From positions 1 to 64,000 of the forward strand of contig JAIEMT010000014.1 in assembly GCA_019751945.1 (NCBI GenBank): 64,000 nt of DNA, in the 5' to 3' direction. A program made the position numbers and the translations under genes. Every line of letters starts with the position of its first letter. Within the stretch, counting starts at the first letter, position 1. Below, piece after piece: positions 16,948-26,359 of this stretch. A model generated the notes under the pieces. The model saw nothing but the letters and a program-made list of their open reading frames with translations. It was not told where the DNA came from and ran no database searches. Origin of the DNA: a bacterium. GTDB taxonomy: Bacteria > Bdellovibrionota > UBA1018.

Positions 16948-18227
16948 AGCGAATCAAGAAATCGGTTGTTGGAGTTGGAATCGGCCTTTGCCTGAGTGGG
17001 ATGTTTCCCTCTCAAGCGAGTGCTAATAGTTTCTCGGGCGATATCTCTCCGCCGTTTGATTTGGAGTCGGCTGAGACGCTTCCAGCAAACGTTCGGAATC
17101 CCCGCATTCGAACCATTTTTTCTTGGGTGGATTCGGAATTTACTAAAACCGGACAACCGCAGCTTTTGGGAGCCCGCCTCACTCAAAAGGTGAAGTGGAC
17201 GGACGTCATCAACGCTCAGCCAGCTGGTCTGGCTCGTGCTCAGATGCAGGGCATTTTACAAGACGCGGGAATTTCTGAAAGCGGAAGCCCAGGAAATACG
17301 ATTGGCACCGTTCAGAGTTACAGTGAAACGAACGTGTTTGCGATGGCCATGGGCGTCTCGGATCGCCTGTCGGTGGCCGTTGCTGTTCCGGTGGTAAACT
17401 TGGATGTGAGTGTCGACACCGGATTTCAACGCTCGGTCGAAGGTCAGACCTTTGTGAATCGGGCTGCTGCTGCAAATCCTCTCCGAGGACAGGAAGCCGC
17501 AGCGAAATTGAACAACGCGATCAATGAGAAGGCGACGAGCAACGGGTACGAACCCATTCGTTCGACGCGCGTTCAGTCCATTGGCGATATTCGTTTGTTG
17601 GGGAAATACAATCTTCAACGAGACGAGTCGCGAGCAACGACGGCAGCGCTGATCTTTGCACTTCCCACCGGTGTGGCGCCGAATCCCAACAAGGCATTGG
17701 ATTTGCCCACGGGTTCGGGTCAGGTCGCAGTAGGCGCTCAAATTCTTCACGATTATTTCTTCAATCCCCGTGTGAAGTGGAACATGTTTGGCGGGTACAA
17801 TTTCTATATTCCGAAATCGATGGAGAAACGAATTCCGCTCGCACCGGGTGATGCCATTACTCCGGATAAAGAAAAGGTGATGAGAGAGGCCGAGCATCAA
17901 ATGGCTCTCGGAACATCTTTGAAATATACGGTTCCGACCTTGGGAGTCACTGTTGGTGCGGGGTATGTGTATCAGTATCAGAACCAGGTGGATTACTCTG
18001 GCGGCAGTCAGTTTGATCCCGTTCGCTACCGATGGTTGTCGGACCTGGTTCCCGAGCAGGAGTTGCACAGTGCACTTGCGACGATCGGGTTTTCGTCTGT
18101 CGACTGGTATCGAGGAGGGCGGTTCTTCTATCCCTTCCAAGCAAACCTAGCTTACAACCACCAGCTGTCTGGAAAAAACGTCACTCAAGGAGACATTTTC
18201 TCGGCTGAATTGGTTCTATTCTTTTAA
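16944..18227 (+). CDS. probable outer-membrane barrel protein
   Basis: 427 residues from a GTG start in a GTGA overlap with the preceding stop. A signal peptide ends at SASA. The mature protein is a run of amphipathic segments with short turns and ends in LVLFF; a C-terminal Phe is the usual BAM recognition signal. Segments such as FAMAMGVSDRLSVAVAVPVV and AALIFALPTGVAPNP recall the MetA/phenol-degradation type transporter barrels, but I would not assign a substrate. Middle gene of the three-gene envelope operon. Confidence 0.75.
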   Translation: MKRIKKSVVGVGIGLCLSGMFPSQASANSFSGDISPPFDLESAETLPANVRNPRIRTIFSWVDSEFTKTGQPQLLGARLTQKVKWTDVINAQPAGLARAQMQGILQDAGISESGSPGNTIGTVQSYSETNVFAMAMGVSDRLSVAVAVPVVNLDVSVDTGFQRSVEGQTFVNRAAAANPLRGQEAAAKLNNAINEKATSNGYEPIRSTRVQSIGDIRLLGKYNLQRDESRATTAALIFALPTGVAPNPNKALDLPTGSGQVAVGAQILHDYFFNPRVKWNMFGGYNFYIPKSMEKRIPLAPGDAITPDKEKVMREAEHQMALGTSLKYTVPTLGVTVGAGYVYQYQNQVDYSGGSQFDPVRYRWLSDLVPEQELHSALATIGFSSVDWYRGGRFFYPFQANLAYNHQLSGKNVTQGDIFSAELVLFF

Positions 18228-18238
18228 TCGAGGCGAGA

Positions 18239-19222
18239 ATGAAAGCATCGAGAATTCTTTTAGGCGTTTCTGTTCTGGTTCTGAGTGGCTGCGGTGTTCA
18301 AAAGGCGACGGCTGAGAAAAAACCGTTGGTGGCTGAGAATCTCAAAGTCATCTCTGTGAAGAATCTGAATCTCACGGACAATACGATTTTTCTTTGGAAA
18401 GCCAAGACTCAACCCGAGGACGTGGCTGCAGTTTTGGCCACTTCGCGTCGTCTGGAAGAGATGAAGCGAAAGAATGCGGCGATTGAAGGGAAGAAGGCTG
18501 CTCTTCGCGCGAAGTTTGCGGAGAAGTCCTTGGACATTGATGGAATTCAGATGGATTTGGATAGTGCCAAAGGCGCTCTCGATCTGAATGAAAAGAATCT
18601 GGTACGCGATCAAGGTTTTTTGAAAACCGAAATGGATAAGCCCGAGACTGAGCGGGACGTTAAGAAAGTGGAGAAACTCAAGAAGCAGATCGCGAACGCT
18701 GAGAAAAAGATCACCGATTCTAAGGCGGCAATCGCTACAGTCGAACAGTCGATCGCGGATGCCGGACTTCAAGATGCCTGGACCGAGTGGACGAATAGCG
18801 GTAACGAAAAAAGTAAGACGATGGAAGAACTTCCGCAGCTTGCCAAGGGTTTAGCTGCGCGAGTGGACGTCTATGAAAGAGCTCCCCAGGCCATTCAGTT
18901 TAAAACGCTACCCAACGGTTCTTATGAAATGGAAATTTTGCAATGGGCCCTGAAAAATGGCGATGAGCCGCAGGACTTTTCAACCTCCAATAAGACCATT
19001 GTGAACGTGAAGTACACGGAGCTGGGTGGAATCCTGGAGTTTGACGTTCTAGCGCCACAGACTTCCCCTCAGGAAATCCTGAGATTTAAACTCTTCGTAC
19101 GCCTGATTTCGAATACCCAAGGGGAATCCGTTCCAGTCGCGCTTCAAGGAGAGGTCATCAAAATCTTAGGCAAGACTCCGGCAGCTTTGGGTTCCGCGTC
19201 ATTCGCTGGCGAATCCCTCTAG
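18239..19222 (+). CDS. lipoprotein with coiled-coil region
   Basis: 327 residues with a clean lipobox, LVLSGC, at about residue 18. Residues 60-180 are charged and heptad-like, predicted coiled coil; the C-terminal 130 residues look like a small beta domain (for example VNVKYTELGGILEFDVLA). Gap of 11 bases from the barrel gene, and GAGGCGAGA precedes the ATG, so it belongs to that operon. A barrel plus lipoprotein plus periplasmic TPR protein suggests one envelope assembly. The gene abuts the RND gene tail to tail with no spacer. Confidence 0.75.
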   Translation: MKASRILLGVSVLVLSGCGVQKATAEKKPLVAENLKVISVKNLNLTDNTIFLWKAKTQPEDVAAVLATSRRLEEMKRKNAAIEGKKAALRAKFAEKSLDIDGIQMDLDSAKGALDLNEKNLVRDQGFLKTEMDKPETERDVKKVEKLKKQIANAEKKITDSKAAIATVEQSIADAGLQDAWTEWTNSGNEKSKTMEELPQLAKGLAARVDVYERAPQAIQFKTLPNGSYEMEILQWALKNGDEPQDFSTSNKTIVNVKYTELGGILEFDVLAPQTSPQEILRFKLFVRLISNTQGESVPVALQGEVIKILGKTPAALGSASFAGESL

Positions 19223-22200
19223 TTATTTCTCTGCTGCCGCAACGACCGTTGCCGCTCGTCCACCACTTTGGCCCTTGGGACGAACTGCTCGGCTTGCCAT
19301 ACCGCTGCTCCAAACACGGAAGCGATCGATGTACGAGAACGCTGCTGGCACCACAACGAGAGTGAGAAGCGTCGAGCTGATTAAGCCCCCGATGATACAA
19401 ACCCCCATGCTGGTGCGCTGACGAGAAGCTTCGTTCAATCCGAGAGCAATCGGCAATGTGCCGGCGATGAGTGCCATCGTCGTCATCAGAATCGGACGAA
19501 GACGAGTTTTTCCCGCCATCATGAGCGCCTCGGTTCGGCTCACCCCTTTCTGAATCTGCTGGTTGGCGTAGTCCACCAGTAGAATGGAGTTCTTCGTCGC
19601 TATCCCCAGGAGCATGATAGTCCCGATCATCGAAAACAGGTTCAAGGACTCGCGAGCGATGGCGAGAGACACGAACGATCCGCAGATCGCCAGCGGGAGC
19701 GCCAACATAATGGTGAATGGCGTGACGAAGGATTCGTACAAGCTCGCCAGCACCAAGTAGATGAACAGAATGCCGAAGCCCATAGCCGCGAGCATGCTGC
19801 CGCCGAGTTCTTGGAAATTCTCCGCTTGTCCGATGAAGACGTAGCGCATCCCTTGGGGGAGCTTGATTTCGTTGTCGATGTAGTTGGAGATGTCCTTCAT
19901 GATATCGCCCAAACCTTTGCCGGGGGTGATGTCGCCAGCGATCTGAATCGCGCGCGCGCGATCCTGACGGTTGACCTTCGCGGGCCCGAGGGTTTCCACC
20001 GGCTTTGAAACGTTCGGGAGGCGCACGAAACGGTTATTAATGTTGGGAACGACCGTCTCCCGGAAGCCTTCTTTCAAATTGCGCTGATCTTGTTGAAGGC
20101 GAACGCGAATATCGTACTCAATTCCGTTTTGACGGAACTTCGCAGGAGCAATCCCTTCCACTTGCGCACGAAGCTCCATGCCTAAGAGACTTGTCGACAT
20201 GCCGAGTTGTTCCATTTTGCGTTGATCGGGCACGACTTGGAACTCGGGCTTTCCTTTTTTGAAGTTCGTATCGACGTCCTTCAATCCAGGATGGTTTTTC
20301 GCGAATTGGAAAACTTTCTCAGCCACATCTTCGAGCTGTTTCTGATCGTTTCCGATGACGTTCATCATGAACGGTCGCTGACCGGCACCGATGGCGTCGT
20401 AATCTTTCACTTTCGGAATAGCGTAGGCGTAGTCTTTCAGCTGTTCACGGAGCTTGTCTTTGAACTGACCAGTGTTGAGCTTACGTGTTTTAGCCGGAAC
20501 GAGTTTCACATAGGTTTCAGCGACGTTTGCGGCTCCATCTCGGCCTCCAACAGAAACCGAGGTCAATGCGACTTCGCTGTTGGCGCGAATCACTTCGTCC
20601 ACCTTGTTGGCCACTTCGGTCATGGTTTCTAGATTGGTCCCCGGGGGCATGTCGAGACCGACGCTGAACTCACCCGCATCTTGCGGTGGCAAGAAGGTTT
20701 TCGGTACGAGAACGAGAGTGGCGCAGCAGAGAAAGAAGACCACAGCCGATCCCACTAAGACTTTCATCGGATGCTTGACGGAGTAGGCGATCAGCTTCTC
20801 GTACTTTCCTTCCAACCAAACTTGACCGCGCTCAAACGAGGCTAGCCACTTGCCGAGGGTGGCGTTGTAAAGGCGGTTGCTGCTCTTGGTGTGAACCGAA
20901 CCTGCAAAGTAAGCGGAGAGCATCGGCGCAATGGTCAGGGCGTCGAACAAGCTGATCGCCATGGCGAAACAAATCGTCAAACCGAATTCTCGGAAGAATT
21001 GACCGGTAACTCCCTTCAGGAAGCCCACGGGACCGAACACCGCGATCACGGTTAGGGTCGTGGCGATGACTGCGAGAGTCACCTCTAAAGTTCCTTCCTT
21101 GGCGGCCTTCATCGGTGAAGAGCCCATTTCCAAGTGTCGGAAAATATTTTCTCGAACCACGATGGCGTCGTCGATCAGCAATCCGACCGACAAGCTCAGC
21201 GCTAGAAGAGTCATGATGTTGATGGTGAAGCCTGCCATCGACATCAATACGAATGCGCCGATGAGCGAGTTGGGAAGCGCTAGGCCGGTAATGATGGTGG
21301 AGCGTCCACTTCCTAAGAAGAAGAACACCACCACGACGGCAAGCACGATCCCGATGATGATGGACTCCTGCACGTCTTCGACGTTAGCGTGAATCCACAA
21401 GCTTCCGTCGCGAATCAAGCTGACTTTGGGCTTGCCCGGATAGTTTGCTAATTCTTTCTCAATGACCTTCACTTTTTTAAGAACTGCATTCACCACGGCG
21501 ATGGTGTTCGATCCCGATTGTCTGAAAACATTCAAGGTCAGGGCGGGTTTGCCGTTCACATAGCTCCGGGATCTTTCATCGACGAGGCCGTCGGTCACAG
21601 TGCCCAAGTCTGAAACGGTCACAGGCACGTCGTTTCCGAAGAAGTTCACGATCGTGGATTTCACTTCATCCAGAGTGTTAAATTCCCCAAGCGTTCGATA
21701 AACCACTTCTGTCTTTTCTTCGTCGACCTTCCCGACAGGGATGTTCTGTCCGGCAGCGGCAATTCGATTCGCTACCTGGGTGGCCGAAATTTCACGAACC
21801 TTCAGTTTCTCTCGATCCAGGTTCACCTGAATCTCGCGCTTTCGGCCCCCGATGATTTCCACCAATCCCACTTGGTTCACCTGTTCGATACGGGGTTTGA
21901 TGACTTCGTTGGCTAAGTCATAGAGTTGCCCAGTGGGCACGTCAGCTTGAACGGAAAGAATCAAGATGGGTTGGTCGGCAGGGTCGACGCGACGAATGAC
22001 CGGTTCATCGATTTCAGTCGGTAGGCGTTTCTTGGCCGCGCCGACTCGGTCGCGAATCTGTTGTTCGGCGTACTTCACATCGGTTTCGTAAGTGAATTCT
22101 GCGACGACCGTTGAAAGCGATTCTTGGTTGGTCGAGCTGATGCGCTTAATCCCGGAGAGAGAACTGATTTCATCCTCAAGCGGTTTGGAAACCAGCGTTT

Positions 22201-22378
22201 CCATTTCCGCCGGGCTCGCACCTCGGTAGGAGACTTGAATGGTGACCACCGGGAACTGGACGTTGGGAAACAGGTCCACCCCCAAGCGGAAGATGGCGGA
22301 AGCTCCAGCGGCAAGCATGAGGAATACGACGCAGGTGATGAAGATCGGGCGTTTGATGGAGAGTTCGGCGAGAGTCAT
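19223..22378 (-). CDS. RND family efflux pump permease
   Basis: 1051 residues, standard HAE1/AcrB size. It has the twelve-helix layout with two large periplasmic loops, the inner-membrane relay Asp pair in LLIDDAIVVREN, PGTNLETMTEVANKVDEVI, and a late IGQAENFQELGGSMLAAMGF. Such pumps export drugs or lipophiles using the proton gradient. The gene overlaps the TolC gene upstream (TAATG) in a TetR-TolC-RND operon. No periplasmic adaptor gene lies in or beside the operon, which is unusual because RND pumps need one. Confidence 0.95.
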   Translation of the reverse strand: MTLAELSIKRPIFITCVVFLMLAAGASAIFRLGVDLFPNVQFPVVTIQVSYRGASPAEMETLVSKPLEDEISSLSGIKRISSTNQESLSTVVAEFTYETDVKYAEQQIRDRVGAAKKRLPTEIDEPVIRRVDPADQPILILSVQADVPTGQLYDLANEVIKPRIEQVNQVGLVEIIGGRKREIQVNLDREKLKVREISATQVANRIAAAGQNIPVGKVDEEKTEVVYRTLGEFNTLDEVKSTIVNFFGNDVPVTVSDLGTVTDGLVDERSRSYVNGKPALTLNVFRQSGSNTIAVVNAVLKKVKVIEKELANYPGKPKVSLIRDGSLWIHANVEDVQESIIIGIVLAVVVVFFFLGSGRSTIITGLALPNSLIGAFVLMSMAGFTINIMTLLALSLSVGLLIDDAIVVRENIFRHLEMGSSPMKAAKEGTLEVTLAVIATTLTVIAVFGPVGFLKGVTGQFFREFGLTICFAMAISLFDALTIAPMLSAYFAGSVHTKSSNRLYNATLGKWLASFERGQVWLEGKYEKLIAYSVKHPMKVLVGSAVVFFLCCATLVLVPKTFLPPQDAGEFSVGLDMPPGTNLETMTEVANKVDEVIRANSEVALTSVSVGGRDGAANVAETYVKLVPAKTRKLNTGQFKDKLREQLKDYAYAIPKVKDYDAIGAGQRPFMMNVIGNDQKQLEDVAEKVFQFAKNHPGLKDVDTNFKKGKPEFQVVPDQRKMEQLGMSTSLLGMELRAQVEGIAPAKFRQNGIEYDIRVRLQQDQRNLKEGFRETVVPNINNRFVRLPNVSKPVETLGPAKVNRQDRARAIQIAGDITPGKGLGDIMKDISNYIDNEIKLPQGMRYVFIGQAENFQELGGSMLAAMGFGILFIYLVLASLYESFVTPFTIMLALPLAICGSFVSLAIARESLNLFSMIGTIMLLGIATKNSILLVDYANQQIQKGVSRTEALMMAGKTRLRPILMTTMALIAGTLPIALGLNEASRQRTSMGVCIIGGLISSTLLTLVVVPAAFSYIDRFRVWSSGMASRAVRPKGQSGGRAATVVAAAEK

Positions 22379-23811
22379 TATTCAGCTCCGTAGCTAGTTT
22401 GAAAGAGTTTTAACTGAGAATAGATGCGAAGAACTTCCGACTGAGCGCGGATCGTTGCCAGCTGCGCTTGGGCGGAGTCCTGTTCAAAAAGAAGCATTTG
22501 ATAGGTCGTCGTGCGTCCCTGTTTCAGGCGGTCGCGTTCGTGATTGGCTTTCGTCTTTTGAATGGCTTCAATCTTTCGAGCAAAGACCAGCTTGCGTTTG
22601 TTTTCTTCAAATATGCGAGACGAGTTGGTCCAGTCCTGCTCTTGTTCGAAGAGACGACGCTGAAGGGTGATCTCGGCAGCCAATTGTTCACGCCTCCAGC
22701 CTTCGCGAGCTCGAACAGCTGTAAACGGTGCGAGAGCCGCACTGAAACGAACTCCGAAGGTGTACGTCGGACGATCGGTTTTGAAGGAGTTCGAAAAAGC
22801 AGCATCTGCGCCCCCGAACTCTTGGCTGTTTAACCCGAAGTTACCGAAGAGATCCAATGTTGGCGAAGCTTTGTCCACACTCAAGCTCGCATTCGAAATA
22901 GCCAGAATCTGATTTTGTTCAGCAGCTTTCACATCATCTCGCATTTTTTCGCGAGTCGGAACTTTCAATTTATCGATCCACTCTTCTGAAATGGGAGTGA
23001 GTTTTTCAGTAACGGCATCGCCCGTTTTTCCGCGAGACATATTGAACGACAGTGCAGCTGCTTTTTCTTCGTCCTGAGCGGCCTGCATTTCCAGTTTGCG
23101 AGCTTCAAACGCCGCCTCGGATTGAAGAAGGTCGGATTTATCGGTCAATTGCACTTTGGCTCGGCGAGCATTCCAATCATAAATCTTTTGCGCGCGCTCC
23201 AGCGCCTCCTGTTGAACTTGCAAGATTTGACGAGCAGAAACTAGGCGCCAAAAATAGGCCTCAGCTTCAGAAAGAATCTGCTTTCCGCGAAAACTCTGAG
23301 CATATTGATTGGCTAGGTTTCCAGCTTGCGAGGCGTTCATCGTGGCACGCACTTCGGATCCAAAACCATTTTTCCAGAGAGACTGGGTGAGTTCCAACGT
23401 CGGACTGCCCGTGTAGTAAGGAGGCAGGGCAGAACCGGTGGACGGGTTATTCAATCCTACGAAGTTGTAATAAGCAAAATTGTAAGAAAGTTTTGCGGAC
23501 AATCCGAAGGTCGTCGCTTGCGTAACTCCAATGGAATACACATCCGCGATGACCTTGCTATACGAGACAAAGGGTGGGCTAAACGGCTTGGCATCGCTGC
23601 CATGAGATGCCGAAGCAAAAATGCCCGGAGAAATGTACAAACTATATTCGTCTTTTCGGAGCTCCGAACCCGCCATGGATTCCATCGCGGCTTTAAAACC
23701 TTCATGTCCCGATTTCACTTCGGTGAGGTAATCGTTCAGCGAGAGCATTTCTGCACTCCAGCTAGAAATAGAATGAAGGGATAAGATCAGTGCTAGGATG
23801 AGTGTTTTCAT
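22378..23811 (-). CDS. TolC-family outer-membrane protein
   Basis: 477 residues with a signal peptide (LILALILSLHSISSWSA). The chain shows the long alpha-helical hairpins of the family, for example QDWTNSSRIFEENKRKLVFA and the repeated helix ending in RQGRTTTYQMLLFEQD-like sequence. It forms the outer-membrane exit channel for the pump encoded downstream. Second gene in the operon, overlapping tetR (ATGA) and the RND gene (TAATG), so the three proteins are made together. Confidence 0.92.
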   Translation of the reverse strand: MKTLILALILSLHSISSWSAEMLSLNDYLTEVKSGHEGFKAAMESMAGSELRKDEYSLYISPGIFASASHGSDAKPFSPPFVSYSKVIADVYSIGVTQATTFGLSAKLSYNFAYYNFVGLNNPSTGSALPPYYTGSPTLELTQSLWKNGFGSEVRATMNASQAGNLANQYAQSFRGKQILSEAEAYFWRLVSARQILQVQQEALERAQKIYDWNARRAKVQLTDKSDLLQSEAAFEARKLEMQAAQDEEKAAALSFNMSRGKTGDAVTEKLTPISEEWIDKLKVPTREKMRDDVKAAEQNQILAISNASLSVDKASPTLDLFGNFGLNSQEFGGADAAFSNSFKTDRPTYTFGVRFSAALAPFTAVRAREGWRREQLAAEITLQRRLFEQEQDWTNSSRIFEENKRKLVFARKIEAIQKTKANHERDRLKQGRTTTYQMLLFEQDSAQAQLATIRAQSEVLRIYSQLKLFQTSYGAE

Positions 23812-24416
23812 TTAATTCCTTCGACGAAGATTTTAACGCAATGACTGGCTACTTTTTCTCGGTACTTCGGGTCCTCTAAAGATTTTCCAAAAAATTCTTT
23901 TTGAATCTGTTCGGTTCGACAGAAGTGAACCAAGCTGCCGAAAAAACTGACGGCAGCGAGATGGGGATCGATCTCTTTGGAGATAATTTCATCTTTTGCG
24001 CAGGTCTTTAAAAACTGAAGCATGGTTTGAAAGACTTTGAAAAAGGTGTCGCGAAACAGTTCCTTCATGAAGGGACTGTCAGAGCTACTACATTCCCGGT
24101 GAATGATTTGCATGATGTCGCGATGTTCGATGTGGGCATGGAGAAACTCTTCCGCCAGAAGGGAAAGTCGCACTTTCATCTCTGTCACCGATTTGACGGG
24201 CTTCAAGGATCGTTCGGCTACAGCGAGACGGTCGCGTCCAAAACGCTCCAGGCACGCACGGTAGATGCCTTCTTTTCCATCGAAGTAGTAGCTGATGAGG
24301 CTGACGTTAGCCCCGGCGGCGTCGGCAATGTCTTTCACTGTGGCGCCGTCAAATCCCTTTTTCGCGAAAACAACGATCGCGGCTTGGATCAGGGATTCTT
24401 TGGTATCGAGTTCCAT
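23808..24416 (-). CDS. TetR-family transcriptional regulator
   Basis: 202 residues. The N-terminal helix-turn-helix is clear: LIQAAIVVFAKKGFDGATV then IADAAGANVSLISYYFDGKE, both family hallmarks. The rest is the variable ligand-binding helical domain. First gene of the operon with the TolC and RND genes, so it very likely represses its own promoter and responds to a pump substrate. AAGAAGGG precedes the ATG. A promoter and a direct repeat that could be its operator lie upstream. Confidence 0.93.
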   Translation of the reverse strand: MELDTKESLIQAAIVVFAKKGFDGATVKDIADAAGANVSLISYYFDGKEGIYRACLERFGRDRLAVAERSLKPVKSVTEMKVRLSLLAEEFLHAHIEHRDIMQIIHRECSSSDSPFMKELFRDTFFKVFQTMLQFLKTCAKDEIISKEIDPHLAAVSFFGSLVHFCRTEQIQKEFFGKSLEDPKYREKVASHCVKIFVEGIK

Positions 24417-24440
24417 GGAAGACCCTTCTTAAGAGTTTCC

Positions 24441-24468
24441 ATATTAAACGTCGATTTATTAAAATCAA
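24441..24468 (-). promoter_or_regulatory. promoter for the tetR-tolC-RND operon
   Basis: On the minus strand TTGATT (24463-24468), a 16-base spacer, then TAATAT (24441-24446). Transcription would start near 24434, giving an 18-base leader that holds the AAGAAGGG ribosome site. Confidence 0.5.
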
Positions 24469-24490
24469 ATGGATATTTAAATTTATTAAA
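24454..24490. repeat. direct repeat near the tetR promoter, possible operator
   Basis: ATTTATTAAA occurs at 24454-24463 and again at 24481-24490. The first copy overlaps the -35 element and the spacer of the promoter at 24441-24468. TetR operators are usually palindromes; ATTTATTAAA is nearly one, so these could be two operator sites, though the sequence is very AT-rich and chance is possible. Confidence 0.3.
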
Positions 24491-24519
24491 TCTGAATAAG
24501 TTATGTGAAAAAAAGAAAA

Positions 24520-25455
24520 CTAGTCAGACGTGTCCGCCTTGCGTAGTACTTCGAATCCCAAAGATATTTTATCTCCAGCCCCACGATCCTGAAGCACGAG
24601 GATTTCTTTGTTGCTGAGCGGCATAGTATGAAGCGCCGCCGAAGGATCGGATGGAATTGCAGAAGCAGTCACCAAAGTATCCACATCGGCGAAGGCACTT
24701 TCGATTCCATCAAAGCGGCCGTTAATCATGACCTGAATATTTTTGATTTGAACCATTCCCACTGAAGAAGCGAGGCGTGGATTTCGAATTCGGTAAAGAC
24801 GGTTTCCGTCTCCATCGATCATTTTTTGAATCTCAATTTCTACCACGGCTGCAGCAAGATCTGGATCCTCAGGCGAAAGGTTGCTGAGCGGAAAACGAAT
24901 GCGTTCGAATCGATCGCCGCTATTTGCGGAAGGAAGATTTCCGGAAAGTACAATCTGGCCTGTTACCCATTTCAAATTGTCTTGAGCCGCAATGGCGAAG
25001 GCCTGTACGGGCGTGATTGCGGAGGTGATATTCCCAGCTGCAACTTCAGCTGCGCGCCAGGTATTGATAAAGCCGGTCCATTCCGTTCCGTTGGTGGAAC
25101 AATTTGCGCCGCAGTGACCATCTCGAACTTTGGTCAAAATCACCGAGCCTGGAACGTTAGAAAAATTCACCACAGTTTTGGAAGTGGCGTAAGCGGCGTT
25201 GATATTGACCACAGCAAACAAGGGGCTTTGAGAAGCTCCATGGCAGGCAACGCAACGAGCGCGCGCGGCAGCGTAGAATCCCGTTTGAAAAGCAGTAACG
25301 GCAGAGCTACTAACACCACCGGTGTTATTGGTTCCTCCTCCACCTTGGGCGGAGTCTGCTTTTTTTAGGGCGTTGGTAAATTCGCAGCCAGAGATGAGTA
25401 ATGCCGCTGCGACGAATACCGTTCCGCTTAACATTCTGTATATACGGTAGCGCAC
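24520..25455 (-). CDS. lipoprotein with a single haem c motif
   Basis: 311 residues with lipobox LLISGC at about residue 24. A Gly/Asn-rich spacer follows, then CVACHG, the haem-attachment CXXCH motif, near residue 68. Two more cysteines (HCGANC) follow at around 115. The C-terminal half is beta-rich with no family I know. It is probably a periplasmic cytochrome-like lipoprotein. It is transcribed in the same direction as the redox operon upstream, separated by 67 bp, so it may be linked to that system or be independent. Confidence 0.72.
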   Translation of the reverse strand: MRYRIYRMLSGTVFVAAALLISGCEFTNALKKADSAQGGGGTNNTGGVSSSAVTAFQTGFYAAARARCVACHGASQSPLFAVVNINAAYATSKTVVNFSNVPGSVILTKVRDGHCGANCSTNGTEWTGFINTWRAAEVAAGNITSAITPVQAFAIAAQDNLKWVTGQIVLSGNLPSANSGDRFERIRFPLSNLSPEDPDLAAAVVEIEIQKMIDGDGNRLYRIRNPRLASSVGMVQIKNIQVMINGRFDGIESAFADVDTLVTASAIPSDPSAALHTMPLSNKEILVLQDRGAGDKISLGFEVLRKADTSD

Positions 25456-25522
25456 GACCTTGATTATATCGCTCTGCGTTATTATCCAGAATGTGTCGAG
25501 AATGACCTGGCTCGGAACGGGG

Positions 25523-26353
25523 TTAGGCCGACATTTTTTCCTGCAGGGCCGCTTTAGCCGCAGGATTTGTGAAGAAAGCTTCTTTGTGTATGGAACTCTC
25601 GGCGATGCCGTGTCCCCCGGTGAGGATTTTGTGTACCTCGGTGATCATCTCGCCATTGCCGCAAATGTAGAAATCAGTCTGATGCCAGGGCCAATCTCTC
25701 GGCAAGGTTTTGAGGTAGTCGGTCACGCGGCCGTTGAAGCCGGTCCAATTTTTATCGGGTCGAGACACTGCAAAAACAGGCTGAACTCCAGCCGATTCAA
25801 AAAGATTGGGATAAAGAAGTTCACGGGCCGTGCGAGCTCCGAAAAGGCTCAGGGCATTGGCGGGAGGATTTTCCTGAAACATTCGCGAAGTCATAATGCT
25901 TCGAAACGGCGCAATTCCCGTTCCGGTTGAAATGAACAGAACCTGTCGGTCGGGGGAGAGGGGATGAAAAACAAAGTCCCCGTAGGGAGCCGTGGCCACA
26001 AAACTATCTCCCACGCGCAGGGATTTCAGATAATTGGTGCCTGTTCCGTCCGGTAAGTATTTTACACAGAGTTCGTAGCCTTCTTTTTTGGCTGTTTCTG
26101 GAGAGCATGCAAAAGAGTAAGCGCGGCGAACGTATTTATCGGCCGTCTTCTTTCCCTTCTTGGGAGATTTAGCGGCTTGCTTCGGAGAGCCAGGTACGAC
26201 CAAGGGTTTGTCGACGGGAACGTAGATGCTCAAAAACTGACCCGGCTCGAAATCAAAAGGTTTCGACGGTTTGAAGCGAACTTTCATGACCGAGGGGGTG
26301 AGCCAAATTTTCTCGATAATTTTGCAGCTATATTCGCGCGCATTCATCGACAT
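25523..26353 (-). CDS. ferredoxin-NADP+ reductase-like flavoprotein
   Basis: 276 residues. FAD-binding motif RAYSFACS at about residue 82, with FEPGQFLSIYVPVD before it, then the NAD(P)-binding GTGIAPFRSI and the terminal CGNGEMITEV. It moves electrons between NAD(P)H and an acceptor in the cytoplasm. A basic insert of about 20 residues (rich in Lys, around 55-75) interrupts the FAD domain before the RAYS motif. It is the last gene of the redox operon (six bases after the previous stop), so it probably supplies or withdraws electrons for that chain. Confidence 0.9.
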   Translation of the reverse strand: MSMNAREYSCKIIEKIWLTPSVMKVRFKPSKPFDFEPGQFLSIYVPVDKPLVVPGSPKQAAKSPKKGKKTADKYVRRAYSFACSPETAKKEGYELCVKYLPDGTGTNYLKSLRVGDSFVATAPYGDFVFHPLSPDRQVLFISTGTGIAPFRSIMTSRMFQENPPANALSLFGARTARELLYPNLFESAGVQPVFAVSRPDKNWTGFNGRVTDYLKTLPRDWPWHQTDFYICGNGEMITEVHKILTGGHGIAESSIHKEAFFTNPAAKAALQEKMSA

Positions 26354-26359
26354 AGAAGC

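Noticed and set aside
17256-18140. 294-residue reverse-strand ORF over the barrel gene
   Set aside because: Composition is Arg/Ser-rich as expected for a shadow of a beta-barrel gene; no start context.
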